Origin: a bacterium
GTDB lineage: Archaea; Thermoproteota; Nitrososphaeria; Nitrososphaerales; CADDZS01
NCBI GenBank assembly: GCA_027310845.1
Contig: DAIDAB010000063.1
Location: 1 to 9,642 of the forward strand
DNA: 9,642 nucleotides
Direction: 5' to 3'
Shown here: piece after piece, positions 1-6,979 of the stretch
How positions within the stretch are numbered: position 1 is the first letter of the stretch
Layout: each line of letters opens with the position of its first letter
Program-made: the position numbers and the translations under genes
The notes under the pieces: model-generated
Databases searched by the model: none
What the model was told of the DNA's origin: nothing
What the model saw: the letters and a program-made list of their open reading frames with translations, nothing else

Positions 1-1
1 C

Positions 2-184
2 CTAGGAAGAGTCCTGATAGGGCTCGGAGGAGGAATGGCGATTTTCGGTCTCTTGTTCTCGATGGCCGAAGTTGTTTTCGTTTCTGGATTCTCTTCAGCC
101 ATATTTCATCAGTCGTATTTCACGCTGTACTGGGTCGGAGCAATTCTTGCAACCACTTCGATTTTGATTTCTAGGAAAACCTAG
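2..184 (+). CDS. C-terminal end of a multi-pass membrane protein (partial)
   Basis: An open frame enters from the left edge and runs 60 codons to TAG at 182-184. The peptide is strongly hydrophobic with two likely membrane segments: one around VLIGLGGGMAIFGLLFSMAEVV (split by a Gly-rich stretch) and a second, YWVGAILATTSILI, just before a short basic tail (SRKT). Basic residues at the end suggest a cytoplasmic C-terminus. The other forward frames give low-hydrophobicity, Arg/Ser-rich sequence with no membrane pattern, so this frame is preferred. The family cannot be named from this fragment. It lies 53 bases before the next gene on the same strand, which also encodes a membrane protein, so the two may be co-transcribed. 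Confidence 0.6.
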   Translation, partial: LGRVLIGLGGGMAIFGLLFSMAEVVFVSGFSSAIFHQSYFTLYWVGAILATTSILISRKT

Positions 185-237
185 CTGTATTCTATGACTG
201 TAGAAAACAACCAAGGTAATCTTTGAAGGAATCGGAC

Positions 238-1173
238 ATGAATTTTACAACACATGTAATGTTTGGAATGCTAATCGGCGCCCTCTTCTTCGGCAAATTG
301 GAAATTATTTTGCTCGTTGGCATAGGAGCAGCCATTCCTGATATTGATAGAGAGTATGGATTTTTCAGTAGGGATGTGTTCCGAAAGCATCAGCTCCACC
401 GCGCGATCTGCCACAACTTCGTTTTCCTTGGGATCCTTTATCTGATCAATCCTTTTTTGGGATTGGGCGCTTTCCTTCACACACTTCTTGATGCCGTTAC
501 TACTGCCAAGGATCGAGGCGTCGAATGGCTTTATCCGTTCTCAAGGCTAGTGAAGAAAGCAGTCTATGATCATCAAGGCAAGAGAATAACAGAACTCGAT
601 CCAAAAACAAGGATTTTCATGTATCAAAACGACCCAGTCGAACTCACAAGAAAATCGGCTGAGGATCTGAAGGACTATACACCCAGGCCTTGGCGACGCA
701 GTTATGGTCCCGCGCTCTCAGGTGGAATACTGGATATGGGCATCTTTGCTGGTTCTGCTGCCCTTCTTTTGTTAATGGTGGCACTTTCCGAATTTGGCGT
801 CAGGAATTTTATCGATTTGAGCTCCAATGCAATTGGGTTCAACTCCTCCGTTCCTCTCTTCATCGGCTCCTTGGGAATCGTTCAATTATTGGTCCTAGGC
901 GAAATAAAGAGACACAAAGAAGCAAAGAGGGCATCCCGTGATCCACCAATGTTGTATAAGATAACTTATTTTCTATCACTATCATTGATCGCAAGCGGCA
1001 TAATTCTCGGTGCATACCTCAACCCAAGTTCGATCATCGTATTTGCGGGCAATCTTCCATACATTGTTGCGGGAATCCTAGTAGTATTCGTAGTTGCTTT
1101 CATCGTGCTGAAAATCTATTCAAATAAATCCGCCTCAAGAATGAGAAATGGCGGACAGCCATATTCAGTTTAA
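238..1173 (+). CDS. YdjM/DUF457-type membrane-bound metal-dependent hydrolase
   Basis: 311-residue integral membrane protein. The N-terminal ~105 residues show the pattern of the YdjM/DUF457 family: His6 in the first line (FTTHVMFG), PDID at 34-37, a His-rich KHQLHR..CHN segment at 50-60, and GAFLHTLLD at 77-85, where His81 and Asp85 complete the presumed metal-binding set, followed by WLYPFS. Family members are predicted inner-membrane metal-dependent hydrolases; the substrate is unknown. The region 106-155 is soluble and charged. The C-terminal half adds about four membrane helices (roughly 161-187, 205-222, 241-262, 270-293) and a basic tail. The frame stays open to a TTG at 223, but ATG at 238 is chosen because GAAGGA at 225-230 lies at Shine-Dalgarno distance and family members usually begin just before the first His. 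A strong terminator follows. Confidence 0.82.
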   Translation: MNFTTHVMFGMLIGALFFGKLEIILLVGIGAAIPDIDREYGFFSRDVFRKHQLHRAICHNFVFLGILYLINPFLGLGAFLHTLLDAVTTAKDRGVEWLYPFSRLVKKAVYDHQGKRITELDPKTRIFMYQNDPVELTRKSAEDLKDYTPRPWRRSYGPALSGGILDMGIFAGSAALLLLMVALSEFGVRNFIDLSSNAIGFNSSVPLFIGSLGIVQLLVLGEIKRHKEAKRASRDPPMLYKITYFLSLSLIASGIILGAYLNPSSIIVFAGNLPYIVAGILVVFVVAFIVLKIYSNKSASRMRNGGQPYSV

Positions 1174-1238
1174 TTGATTATATACGAATCGTCCTGGGGT
1201 TTCCACTTTCTCGAAGTGCATCAACCTTTCATATTGGA

Positions 1239-1270
1239 GGGTTTTTGTGAAAACCCCACAATTATTTTTT
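1239..1270 (+). terminator. Hairpin plus T-run after the YdjM-like gene
   Basis: A perfect 7-bp inverted repeat (GGGTTTT at 1239-1245, AAAACCC at 1250-1256, loop TGTG) is followed by a T-rich run at 1262-1270. It lies 65 bases after the stop codon at 1173. A competing arm (GGGGTTTCCAC, about 1196-1206) could also pair with the 3' arm, and a small CACTT/AAGTG hairpin sits at 1204-1218. The simplest reading is transcription termination of the upstream unit. Confidence 0.55.
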
Positions 1271-1445
1271 CATCATCGCGGAATAGGATTCTCGAAATGC
1301 GAAGGGAACTCCCTCCTATGTAGATGAAGCTTGACAAATCTGCAAAAAGATGGCACTCATCCAGTGGTTACACTTTTCTAAAATTGTCAAACATACCACA
1401 CGCTTATTTTCAATCTAACAGGTCTCGGATACAGGAAAGATGGTG

Positions 1446-1601
1446 TCAATCTGTTTCGTCAGAGTCCCAATCCTCTTCGTATTGATCTTCTTCCTCCAGA
1501 TCCTCTTCGTCTTGCTTTTCTTCTTTAATTTCCTCCCGTTTCGTTTCTTGTTCTTCCTTTTTTTCTTCGTCTTTCTTAGGTGATTTTGGTTTTCCGCTCA
1601 T
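1446..1601 (-). CDS. Small, extremely acidic 51-residue protein
   Basis: ATG at 1599-1601 on the minus strand opens a 51-codon frame ending in TGA at 1446-1448. The protein has a clear charge layout: a short basic start (MSGKPKSPKK), a mixed Lys/Glu middle (11-30) that could form a single charged helix, and an acidic tail from 31 (DEEDLEEEDQYEEDW then DSDETD) with embedded Tyr41 and Trp45. By count, 25 of 51 residues are Asp/Glu and 10 are Lys/Arg. It is probably disordered and soluble. No catalytic motif or known domain is seen. It lies 98 bases downstream of the phosphatase on the same strand, so co-transcription is possible. No convincing ribosome-binding site is seen. Composition of this kind can arise from purine-rich DNA, so this remains a candidate gene; the well-placed ATG and Trp/Tyr in the tail favour it being real. 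Confidence 0.5.
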   Translation of the reverse strand: MSGKPKSPKKDEEKKEEQETKREEIKEEKQDEEDLEEEDQYEEDWDSDETD

Positions 1602-1699
1602 CTTTAGAAACTAATTGATCATCAAGGCATAGCGAGAATATGAACCAATCGCTCCTGAACGATCTCACCTATTCCAGTAATTGTCTAACACTAACTTTG

Positions 1700-2272
1700 T
1701 TATTCTTTCGTAGTTAGTGACTCACAAAAAGTTTGAATTATACTCACCTGTCGCCTTTCAACGGATCCTGGTCTTTTCGATCTGAGCTGGGAAATGGCTT
1801 GTTGAGGCGTGAGGCCGTACTTCTTGCACATGTAAGCTGCGAGTACCGTTCCCGTTCTCCCCTTGCCCGCCATACAGTGTACCACCACTGTCTGCTTCAT
1901 TTTGCTTTGCGAAATCACAAAGTTCACTGTTTCATGAAGCTGATCTAGTGTTGGAACGGAGTGATCTTTCATTGGAACGTTCTTGTACACCAACCCAGCG
2001 ACCCACTCTTCTTTGATCGGGCTCTCCGTAAGGGATAGTATGGAATTGATGCCTTTCTTCCTGAACCAGTTCACCTCTCTTTTCGACAGCGGACCGGCTG
2101 AACCACTTACGTACTCGTCGATGAAAGAGAAATTCATTGGTCTGCCCGTGAGCAATCCGTAGATTCTTCTGACAATGAGTCTCTTTTCAAGCATACGATT
2201 GCAATAACCTGGACCCGATAAACCGTTGATAAATTGTCTCACTAATAAGGAACTTTCAGGCTTCATAGCCAT
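1700..2272 (-). CDS. Dual-specificity / protein-tyrosine phosphatase
   Basis: Cysteine-based phosphatase that would hydrolyse phospho-Tyr/Ser/Thr (or another phosphate ester) in the cytoplasm. The signature HCMAGKGRTGT is intact, with nucleophile Cys and phosphate-binding Arg (Cys161 and Arg167 numbered from the TTG at 2356). The loop VPMKDHSVPT supplies the likely general acid Asp131. An upstream segment, IYGLLTGRPMNFSFIDE, followed by the Ser/Gly stretch VSGSAGPLS, is typical of short archaeal and eukaryotic DUSPs. The frame is open to TTG at 2356 (218 residues). I prefer ATG at 2272 (residue 29) or the ATG two codons later, because the first 28 residues show no family pattern; ATG at 2194, just before the conserved segment, is another option. 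The core of about 165 residues is the usual size. The gene is transcribed away from the GvpD-like gene, and the small acidic gene lies downstream. Confidence 0.85.
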   Translation of the reverse strand: MAMKPESSLLVRQFINGLSGPGYCNRMLEKRLIVRRIYGLLTGRPMNFSFIDEYVSGSAGPLSKREVNWFRKKGINSILSLTESPIKEEWVAGLVYKNVPMKDHSVPTLDQLHETVNFVISQSKMKQTVVVHCMAGKGRTGTVLAAYMCKKYGLTPQQAISQLRSKRPGSVERRQVSIIQTFCESLTTKE

Positions 2273-2356
2273 TGTATTTGAGAGTCTCACATCCACGCTT
2301 GTCTGGATTGGAACCTGCCTATTCGAGAATTTACTAGTAGATTCATTGCTAATCAA

Positions 2357-2734
2357 GATAATCTTTGAATTCGATTAGTGCATTGAGAGAATCATGAGCA
2401 GACTTCAGAGCAACGATATAGGCACGAATTTGATTCCTCAATATGAATCATCGCCGAGTGGCGTGCGAGGGCAGAATTATCTTTTTCAGACTTGCTCGTT
2501 GTTCCCAAGTGAAATAGTGCTTGACGTTGGCGCTATCATATCCGATGAAAAGTGGCATCAAAACGCATGCAGGGAACTGATTGAGGAAAAGGCTCTTCTG
2601 AGCTAGATTGGATTCCTGCAGAGTGCTTTTGGTCAGATCTGATGTGGCGAACGAGAGGAGAATGATTCTGGTGTGATTTAATGCGAACAAATGAAATTTA
2701 CTATCTCGCCATTGTCGTAACGGGTTAGAGAACG
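2357..2734. other. 378-base divergent gap between phosphatase and GvpD-like gene
   Basis: This stretch separates divergently transcribed genes and should hold promoters for both. An A/T-rich AAATTTACTAT at about 2693-2703 is a weak TATA candidate for the GvpD-like gene. Open frames exist on both strands: 70 codons on plus (listed separately) and 101 codons on minus over 2448-2753. The minus frame would overlap the start of the GvpD-like gene and looks like non-coding translation. No RNA gene or strong hairpin was recognised. Confidence 0.4.
2394..2606 (+). CDS. Uncertain small hypothetical protein (70 residues)
   Basis: ATG at 2394 opens 70 codons to TAG at 2604-2606. TGAGAGA ends only a few bases before the ATG and is a poorly spaced, weak ribosome-binding candidate. 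The C-terminal part (SDEKWHQNACRELIEEKALLS, reading from about residue 50) has the look of a soluble amphipathic helix. No motif or family is recognised, and third-position GC is about even, so codon use does not decide the matter. It points the same way as the GvpD-like gene, 128 bases upstream of it. It may equally be a chance frame in a regulatory gap. Confidence 0.27.
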   Translation: MSRLQSNDIGTNLIPQYESSPSGVRGQNYLFQTCSLFPSEIVLDVGAIISDEKWHQNACRELIEEKALLS

Positions 2735-4192
2735 ATGCAGAGAAAGTACACAATCTCCCAGACAGAAAGTCGGCCGGATTACAGAATTCCGATTGAACTG
2801 TCGCAGTTGCTTAATCGAGATTCATACTCATTGCTTATCAAAGGTTCTGCGGGTTCTGGGAAGACTACGCTCGCCCTGACGATTCTACGTACGCTTGCCA
2901 ATAGACAGAATTTTCTCTACGTATCTACAAGGACTTCTAGAAAACAAATCTTACGTAATCATCCCTGGCTCGCGGAATCCCTAGATGTTGCCAAAGATGG
3001 GAAAGTCAATGGAGATCCGCGACTGGGAACTTATAGAAGTGTGTTTATTGATGCGCGTTTAGACGAACAATCCACTCTGTTCGAGACAATCACGGGTGAA
3101 TTAATGGACATCAACGCCCCCCTCATAATTATTGATAGCTGGGACGCCATGGCGGACTCTATGGACACAGAAGCCTTTACAAATGTAAAGGTGCTGCAAA
3201 CCTGGCGTGAAAGAGCTAGGGCAAAGCTAATTTTTATCACTAGCAATGAAGGTCCAGAGCAAAAGACCTTCGATTTTCTTGTCGATGGAATCGCGATCTT
3301 GCGTCAGAACTACATTGATGGCCGACGCGTAAGAGAGATTCTCCTTTCAAAGTTGGTCGGGATAGACACCACTAGGTCTTCCTACTTTTTTACTCTTAAC
3401 AACGGCATTTTTCGAAGTTTCGATCCTTATCAGACGGCAGATTTTGCAATCTCCCAAGATTCCAGCTCCTCGTATCAGCGCCTCGAAACTATTCCACCTT
3501 CTGACACTTTCTGCATTTCTACCCGTCATCCGGAATTGGACAAAATATTGAGGGGCGGTTTTCCGATTCCGTCAGTTGTAAAGGTCAAGATGGATCCAAT
3601 CGTGAACGTGAAAGTTGCGCTTGCATTCTTGGAGAGGATGCTTTCCGACTTTTTCAAGAATGGAAATCCAGTCGTCTTTCAGCCCTTTGAAGGAATCGAA
3701 GTCGAACAGATGACTCGTCTGTTTAATTCATCTGTAGGAGACTCCGAAGAAAAGCGTCTGTCGATCTTATGGCCGCCTGACTCCATCGAAACTCAAAATG
3801 ACTCGGTAAGTAGTGAGATACGGACAGCCAAAGGCCGGCTAGAATCCTTGAAAGAAGCTGTCTTTCGCATGAGAAGAGAGTTTCCGAATAGGATCTTGCT
3901 TACTCTCTTGGAGTTAAAAGACATGGCAGAATACCGCGGACACCAAGCAGGTAACACATTGAAGGCGCTAATGGATTTTGTCAAGCGAAATGTTGATCTT
4001 TGTGTTATAGTTACAAGAGAACCAGAAACTATCTTGGAACAAACTCACGTGGTTGCTGAAACACACCTACAAATCGTGGATGTGGAGGGTACATTATTTC
4101 TTAGCTCCAATGTTCCGTACTCCCAATTCTTTGCAATTATTCCGGAAAGACAATCCGGAATCCCTACTATGAGATTGGAACCCATGGTGTAG
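2735..4192 (+). CDS. GvpD-like RecA/KaiC-family ATPase with degenerate second lobe
   Basis: 485-residue cytoplasmic P-loop protein. Lobe 1 (about 20-230) carries Walker A GSAGSGKTT at 37-45 and Walker B PLIIIDSWD at 129-137, with Asp134 as the likely Mg-coordinating residue. The strand after Walker A reads YVSTRTSRKQ, where circadian-type KaiC proteins usually have a Glu-Glu pair; together with FIDARLDEQS (104-113) and DSWDAM this resembles, from memory, the archaeal GvpD (gas-vesicle regulator) family more than true KaiC. Lobe 2 (about 255-485) begins with the KaiC-type ELDKILRGGFP (267-277), but the expected P-loop is replaced by VVKVKMDPIVNVKV (281-294), so it cannot bind ATP classically. 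GvpD proteins regulate in haloarchaea, but no gas-vesicle genes are seen here, so the role is unknown. ATG at 2735 is the only nearby start. It is convergent with the ATP-grasp gene, 32 bases apart. Confidence 0.75.
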   Translation: MQRKYTISQTESRPDYRIPIELSQLLNRDSYSLLIKGSAGSGKTTLALTILRTLANRQNFLYVSTRTSRKQILRNHPWLAESLDVAKDGKVNGDPRLGTYRSVFIDARLDEQSTLFETITGELMDINAPLIIIDSWDAMADSMDTEAFTNVKVLQTWRERARAKLIFITSNEGPEQKTFDFLVDGIAILRQNYIDGRRVREILLSKLVGIDTTRSSYFFTLNNGIFRSFDPYQTADFAISQDSSSSYQRLETIPPSDTFCISTRHPELDKILRGGFPIPSVVKVKMDPIVNVKVALAFLERMLSDFFKNGNPVVFQPFEGIEVEQMTRLFNSSVGDSEEKRLSILWPPDSIETQNDSVSSEIRTAKGRLESLKEAVFRMRREFPNRILLTLLELKDMAEYRGHQAGNTLKALMDFVKRNVDLCVIVTREPETILEQTHVVAETHLQIVDVEGTLFLSSNVPYSQFFAIIPERQSGIPTMRLEPMV

Positions 4193-4224
4193 TATCTGAA
4201 ATTCTATCTTTCATGACAATTAGG

Positions 4225-5286
4225 TCAGAAATAGTCCGAGACAACCGAATCCGCATGTTCAACTTTTCTCTCGTTGATTGTGCGCTCATAAGTCGAGTAA
4301 GGGACGTACACTTCGTTCCAGTATCTCATGCAAACCAGTCTTTGATAGCTATCTACCTTGATTTCTTCTTGCATGACCGAGTTTCGAAAAACAATGTCGG
4401 GTTCGTTCACTTTGGCGACTGCTCTCAGAGGGCACGAGGCAGAAAAGCGCGGGTTGATTTCGAATATTTTGAGCTGATCACCCGAGAGCCGTCCTTGTAT
4501 GTTGATCGGGCCTCTGCTCCCAAGTTTCAGCGCTGTCTCCTCTGACGTCTTTCGAACCTCTTTGTAATCGTCAATGAAAGCTTTGTACGTCTGCCCCGAC
4601 TTCAAAGTTCTCCTCATCGCGATTGACGACATCACGTACTTCCCTTCTCTGTCTACGGTGACTCCCGTTGTGAATTCGAGATTCTCTCCAGTAACATATT
4701 CTTGGATCAGAGGTTGCCATCCAGATTGTTGAATGGCTGAAACAGATTGTCTTACATCCTCATAGCTTCTAGCTACGTAAACGTGTAATGAGCCGTGTCC
4801 TTCTCGTGGCTTCACGATCACGGGAAAAGGATGTTCGAGAAGAAATTTCTCTTCGTTCTCGCAAAGCGAGGAATCTGGGCAAGGTAAGTTGTTGTTCTTC
4901 AAGAATTGAAAGGTTCTCCACTTGTCTGTGCATGTGGCTATTGCCTTAACAGGATTCGTGATCACAACAGCTCCTGTTTCATTTTCGATTCTTTCTTTTG
5001 CGCTTGCCATTAAGAGGAGTTCCTCATCTGCACCCACGAAGATTGCGCGAATTCCTTCGTCTTTACATATCCTTGAGATCGCGTCAATGTAATCTGGCGA
5101 CGAAATTGGAGGAACTAAGTAACCTGCGTCGCTCCGATAGAGTGCTGCTGTGTCCGGGCTCATGTCGGCCGTGACAATTCGGTATGTGACTGGAGGATCT
5201 TCTCTTCTGCTTGCAAGTCTTAGGCATTTGATTATTCCCTGAGCCACGATAGTGCCGGCAGTGGTCACTAGTACATTCGCTTTCAT
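4225..5286 (-). CDS. ATP-grasp family ligase (CarB-like), substrate unknown
   Basis: 353-residue cytoplasmic ATP-grasp enzyme, which would join a carboxylate to a nucleophile through an acyl-phosphate using ATP and Mg. The N-terminal pre-ATP-grasp fold starts with VLVTTAGTIVAQGIIKCL-type sequence (5-22), followed by VTADMSPDTAALY (38-50) and IFVGADEEL (82-90). The ATP-grasp fold begins near 121 (DKWRTFQFL). FPVIVKPREGHGS (154-166) provides Lys159 and a Gly-rich loop. LIQEYVTGENLEF (193-205) is the hinge/adenine-binding strand, and INIQGR (261-266) with FEINPRFS (275-282) gives the Mg ligands Glu276 and Asn278. The C-terminus, about 60 residues, is family-variable. It most resembles carbamoyl-phosphate-synthase-large-subunit-like stand-alone ligases; specificity cannot be read from sequence. 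ATG at 5286 is chosen as the first residue of the conserved strand. It is divergent from the spherulin locus. Confidence 0.85.
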   Translation of the reverse strand: MKANVLVTTAGTIVAQGIIKCLRLASRREDPPVTYRIVTADMSPDTAALYRSDAGYLVPPISSPDYIDAISRICKDEGIRAIFVGADEELLLMASAKERIENETGAVVITNPVKAIATCTDKWRTFQFLKNNNLPCPDSSLCENEEKFLLEHPFPVIVKPREGHGSLHVYVARSYEDVRQSVSAIQQSGWQPLIQEYVTGENLEFTTGVTVDREGKYVMSSIAMRRTLKSGQTYKAFIDDYKEVRKTSEETALKLGSRGPINIQGRLSGDQLKIFEINPRFSASCPLRAVAKVNEPDIVFRNSVMQEEIKVDSYQRLVCMRYWNEVYVPYSTYERTINERKVEHADSVVSDYF

Positions 5287-5357
5287 CTTTTTAACTTTCT
5301 GTACTCCTAAGCGTTCCTCTTTTCACTTTTTGTATCAAAAAGATTTCAGTCTGCTCG

Positions 5358-5364
5358 TTAAATT
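5358..5364 (+). promoter_or_regulatory. TATA-like element before the 17-codon leader frame
   Basis: TTAAATT starts 32 bases upstream of the ATG at 5390. The TATA box of the downstream paralogue starts 31 bases before its ATG, so the element sits at matching spacing in a related start region. Transcription would begin at or next to 5390. The match to the archaeal TATA consensus is modest. Confidence 0.35.
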
Positions 5365-5389
5365 GTTCCTGACGCCGCAACGCGCTGAA

Positions 5390-5443
5390 ATGAATGTACT
5401 GGGAAATTCTTCTTCGCGTGGAGCGTATCGGGTTTCGGCATAA
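5390..5443 (+). CDS. 17-codon leader frame resembling the start of the second spherulin gene
   Basis: ATG at 5390 begins MNVLGNSSSRGAYRVSA and ends at TAA 5441-5443. The start region GAAATGAATGTACT (5387-5400) is identical to that at the start of the downstream paralogue (7421-7434), whose protein begins MNVLEHSSRR. This means the first spherulin gene retains a copy of the paralogue's start, but out of register with its own coding region, which begins 126 bases later. It may be a vestigial start left by rearrangement, or a translated leader peptide. The stop codon lies in the loop of the hairpin at 5433-5452. Confidence 0.35.
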   Translation: MNVLGNSSSRGAYRVSA

Positions 5444-5452
5444 TTGCCGAAA
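5433..5452. promoter_or_regulatory. Perfect 8-bp stem-loop in the spherulin-1 leader
   Basis: TTTCGGCA (5433-5440) and TGCCGAAA (5445-5452) are perfect reverse complements around the loop TAAT. The loop contains the TAA stop of the 17-codon frame. It lies 63 bases before the ATG of the first spherulin gene. No T-run follows directly, so it does not look like a simple terminator. It may be an operator dyad, an RNA switch or an mRNA-stability element. Confidence 0.45.
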
Positions 5453-5515
5453 TCTATTATGTGGCTTCTTCTTGCTTTTGAATTCACCATACAAAGGTGA
5501 GTCAGGAATCGTTCC

Positions 5516-6979
5516 ATGACGCTAGGAAAAATTCTGGCGGTGGTATTGATTGCCACTCTGATGGTTTTGCCAATTGTGTTCAGCGTGCCTAGACCACCAC
5601 CGGATAATTCAGCTACTTCTCCTAGCATCGGCCCAGTTTTACGGGGAGTAACGGCGACACCTTTCCCATTCACTACTCTCCCGGTTATTTCTTCACCAAG
5701 CACCGCAACCACATCAACATCAAGTACAGGCGTCATGGTCCCGCTTTATACTTACCCAACCAGTTCGACATGGAATGAAGTTATTCAAGCAAAACTTGCC
5801 AATCCCTCAGTCCCGATTATAGCTATAATCAATCCTGACAACGGCCCTGGAATCGCTCAAGATTCAAATTACGTGCTGGGTATTGATGCATTGCGATCTG
5901 CCGGAATAACAGTGCTAGGCTATGTCTATACGCAGTACGCGCAAAGAAACTTGGTTTCGGTCGAAGCTGACATCAACACATATCACAATTGGTACAACAT
6001 CAGCGGCATTTTTTTCGACGAGATGTCTAATGTTATCGGCAATGAGAACTACTATTCGACTCTAAGCAGCTACGTAAAATCGCTTGGCTATGTCATTACG
6101 GCCGGGAACCCGGGCACAAGTGTACCTACAAGCTACATCGGAACCGTGAATATCCTGAACATCTATGAGAACCAAGGTCTACCCCTCACCTCTGATCTCG
6201 CAAATTGGACCAGCGCTTACAGCAAGCAGAACTTTGCGATGATGTCATATGGAGTAGGTAGCATAAATTCTTCATACGAATTGAGCGCTTCGAAATACGT
6301 CGGCTGGATATACATCACTAACGCCAACCTGCCCAACCCATACGATGTACTGCCCTCCTATTTTGCAAACGAAGTAGGGGCCTTGAACACAACAATTCAG
6401 CCATCTGCGGTAACGGTCAACCTGACAGTGCAATCAGTGGACATGCTAGGGAATCCAATCAACGGACCTTGGGCTACGATTCAAGCTCCAAATGGTAGCA
6501 CCCTCGCAACAGGTAATACTCCCTTCAATTACTCTGCAATAGTGGGAACTCCTTACGTTGTAACAGTGTCAAATGGATCTTACTACTTCAACCACTGGAG
6601 CGACGGAAGCACTAGCAACAGCATAACATTCACTCTGACTCAGGCGACGACGCTGACCGCGTATTACGAGACCTGGAATACGTCGACTACGAAATCAACC
6701 AGCTCGACTGGAACATCTTCATCTCAAACCACTGTTACTCGGAATGCGAATTCAAACTCAACTTCAGGTAAAAGCTCTACTTCTCTTAGCACTTCTTCTC
6801 GATCTCAACAAGGCCAGCCTGCTCAAGCTGCTTTCTCCATTCCGATAATCTTCACACCTGCTTTGATATACGCACTGACCGCGTCATCCACTACTTTCTT
6901 CTCAGGTGTTCCAATAGTCGCACGCTTTTCCAGGAATAACAGAGCTAAAAGTGGTTTCTCGTACGGCTGGCGGTGGTAG
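5516..6979 (+). CDS. Secreted spherulin-4/GH135-like glycosidase with beta-domain and C-terminal anchor
   Basis: 487-residue exported protein. Residues 5-23 (ILAVVLIATLMVLPIVF core) form a signal peptide or N-terminal anchor, followed by a Pro/Ser/Thr-rich linker to about 70. The GH135/spherulin-4 domain spans about 72-290: GVMVPLYTYP, IIAIINPDNGPG, VLGYVYTQYA, GIFFDEMSN and VNILNIYEN. By analogy with fungal Sph3 (a GalNAc-type exopolysaccharide hydrolase), Asp168, Glu169 and Glu218 are the expected active-site acids, all present. A beta-sandwich module follows (298-386, ending FNHWSDGS...TLTAYY), then a Ser/Thr-rich stalk (389-436) and a hydrophobic segment (about 437-469) before a basic tail, suggesting surface anchoring. 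Many N-x-S/T sequons are present. ATG at 5516 has AGGA 8 bases upstream; an AGGTGA at 5495-5500 is farther away. The natural substrate in archaea is unknown. The stop codon abuts the repeat copy at 6980. Confidence 0.82.
   Translation: MTLGKILAVVLIATLMVLPIVFSVPRPPPDNSATSPSIGPVLRGVTATPFPFTTLPVISSPSTATTSTSSTGVMVPLYTYPTSSTWNEVIQAKLANPSVPIIAIINPDNGPGIAQDSNYVLGIDALRSAGITVLGYVYTQYAQRNLVSVEADINTYHNWYNISGIFFDEMSNVIGNENYYSTLSSYVKSLGYVITAGNPGTSVPTSYIGTVNILNIYENQGLPLTSDLANWTSAYSKQNFAMMSYGVGSINSSYELSASKYVGWIYITNANLPNPYDVLPSYFANEVGALNTTIQPSAVTVNLTVQSVDMLGNPINGPWATIQAPNGSTLATGNTPFNYSAIVGTPYVVTVSNGSYYFNHWSDGSTSNSITFTLTQATTLTAYYETWNTSTTKSTSSTGTSSSQTTVTRNANSNSTSGKSSTSLSTSSRSQQGQPAQAAFSIPIIFTPALIYALTASSTTFFSGVPIVARFSRNNRAKSGFSYGWRW
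6037..6148 (+). repeat. Source copy of a 112-base direct repeat (inside spherulin 1)
   Basis: This segment encodes residues around GNENYYSTLSSYVKSLGY to SYIGTV of the glycosidase domain. It matches 6980-7091 at 109 of 112 positions with no gap (943-base offset). Differences are at 6075, 6095 and 6145. It is in its natural coding context here, so it is the likely donor. Confidence 0.93.

Noticed and set aside
2448..2753. 101-codon minus-strand frame upstream of the GvpD-like gene
   Set aside because: It overlaps the start of a well-supported gene, has no recognisable pattern, and reads as Phe/Leu/Ser-rich chance translation.
4213..4545. 110-codon plus-strand frame
   Set aside because: It lies wholly antisense to the ATP-grasp C-terminal region, which contains the conserved metal-binding motif in the other strand.
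2735..5286. Phosphatase, GvpD-like ATPase and ATP-grasp genes as one dedicated signalling or defence system
   Set aside because: The three genes lie on alternating strands with separate promoters, carry no shared accessory domains, and nothing in the sequence ties them together.
5291..5494. 67-codon Arg/Lys-rich minus-strand frame just before the ATP-grasp gene
   Set aside because: It needs a TTG start, has no motif, and lies across the divergent promoter region and leader hairpin of spherulin 1; its basic composition reflects the T/C-rich plus strand.
5335..5736. 133-codon minus-strand frame over the start of spherulin 1
   Set aside because: It is antisense to the signal peptide and Pro/Ser/Thr linker of a clear gene, and its Val/Gly/Thr-rich sequence mirrors that repeat-rich coding strand.
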